From: Lachnospiraceae bacterium
GTDB lineage: Bacteria; Bacillota; Clostridia; Lachnospirales; Lachnospiraceae
Length of the DNA: 64,000 bases
Reading direction: 5' to 3'
Assembly (NCBI GenBank): GCA_024698715.1
Contig: JAILRA010000033.1
Span: 165,133-229,132, forward strand
The notes under the pieces are model-generated. The model made no database searches. It was not told the origin of the DNA and worked only from the letters and a program-made list of their open reading frames with translations. Positions 63,775-64,000 of the stretch are shown here, piece after piece. The translations under genes were made by a program, and so were the position numbers. The stretch's first letter is position 1, and every line of letters starts with the position of its first letter.

Positions 63775-63828
63775 TTACTCGATGATAGAAGCAACTCTTC
63801 CTGAACCTACTGTTCTACCACCTTCACG
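63775..63828 (-). pseudogene. tuf: Orphan 3' end of an EF-Tu gene
   Basis: The last 17 codons plus stop of an elongation factor Tu gene are present: REGGRTVGSGRVASIIE then TAA. Upstream (higher coordinates) the frame leaves the EF-Tu sequence at once (NICF instead of the expected FAI before REGG) and meets a stop codon at 63847-63849. Only the tail and the terminator survive, so this is not expressed as a protein. It must derive from a duplicated or recombined tuf gene; the intact copy is not in this window. Confidence 0.85.
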
Positions 63829-64000
63829 ATTTATGCAAAAAGTATTTTATTTCACAAACCTTTATAATTCGTTCTTTGGGATAACCCATTTTGCAAAATA
63901 TCTATTCATTTTATCTCGTTTTCAAATTCTTAGTATCAAAATAGTATCACTCATTTTGTCATGAATTTTTCCAGTAAGTCAAAATGCTTTGAATATCTCT
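63829..64000. other. A-T-rich region without recognisable features
   Basis: This 172-base stretch at the right edge is more A-T-rich than its surroundings. I see no gene, RNA or terminator in it. It begins exactly where the EF-Tu homology stops, so it may be foreign or rearranged sequence. Confidence 0.5.

Noticed and set aside
1..64000. CRISPR array, tRNA or rRNA genes
   Set aside because: I saw no regularly spaced direct repeats with unique spacers and no tRNA or rRNA signature sequences anywhere in the window.

Overview
The window looks like a chromosome segment from a motile, strictly anaerobic member of the Bacillota, class Clostridia, most likely Lachnospiraceae close to Butyrivibrio or Pseudobutyrivibrio. 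The evidence is the moderate-to-low GC content, AGGAGG-type ribosome sites, a cytosolic cellobiose phosphorylase very similar to clostridial enzymes, a long-form HPF, a YdjI/YdjG-like SPFH and zinc-ribbon pair, and efflux adaptors built as lipoproteins. The assignment rests on protein resemblance alone. No rRNA, tRNA, CRISPR array, intact insertion sequence or prophage was seen.

Layout. 1-8.4 kb: end of a membrane protein gene, then a five-gene MacAB-like export operon on the minus strand (two adaptor lipoproteins, a large FtsX-type permease, two ATPases). 8.5-9.6 kb: class II fructose-bisphosphate aldolase with a near-consensus promoter. 9.6-17.4 kb: a cyclic-di-GMP block (FIST-EAL, LacI-like sensor-GGDEF, stand-alone FakA-like C-domain, membrane GGDEF-EAL). 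17.4-22 kb: a lone radical SAM protein, a chemoreceptor and a YitT-family membrane protein. 22.1-33.0 kb: a tightly packed minus-strand run of four paralogous radical SAM proteins, two GNAT-fold proteins, an acyl carrier protein, an acyl-activating enzyme and a polytopic membrane protein; this is the best candidate for an undescribed biosynthetic system. 33-35.6 kb: housekeeping genes (YfcE, RdgB, an RlmL-like methyltransferase). 35.8-39.4 kb: cellobiose phosphorylase and cysteine synthase. 39.5-45.2 kb: SPFH/zinc-ribbon membrane-stress genes surrounding a CPBP protease and a cytosolic GH13 enzyme. 45.3-52.8 kb: a two-component system and an ABC efflux operon separated by a Phd-like/HicA-like toxin-antitoxin module. 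53-57 kb: hpf, thioredoxin reductase, a CofE-like protein and a DnaQ-type exonuclease. 57-61.4 kb: a MoxR-DUF58-transglutaminase operon. 61.5-64 kb: small genes, REP-like repeats and an orphan 3' end of an EF-Tu gene, which suggests a rearrangement junction.

How the genes work together. Cellobiose phosphorylase, the GH13 enzyme and aldolase fit intracellular sugar metabolism in a plant-fibre fermenter. The c-di-GMP enzymes and the chemoreceptor fit motility or attachment control. The two export systems, one next to a two-component system, look like envelope or antimicrobial-peptide defence. In the radical SAM cluster, an acyl substrate would plausibly be activated by the ligase, carried on the ACP, modified by radical chemistry and transferred by the GNAT-fold proteins at or near the membrane; this order is inference.
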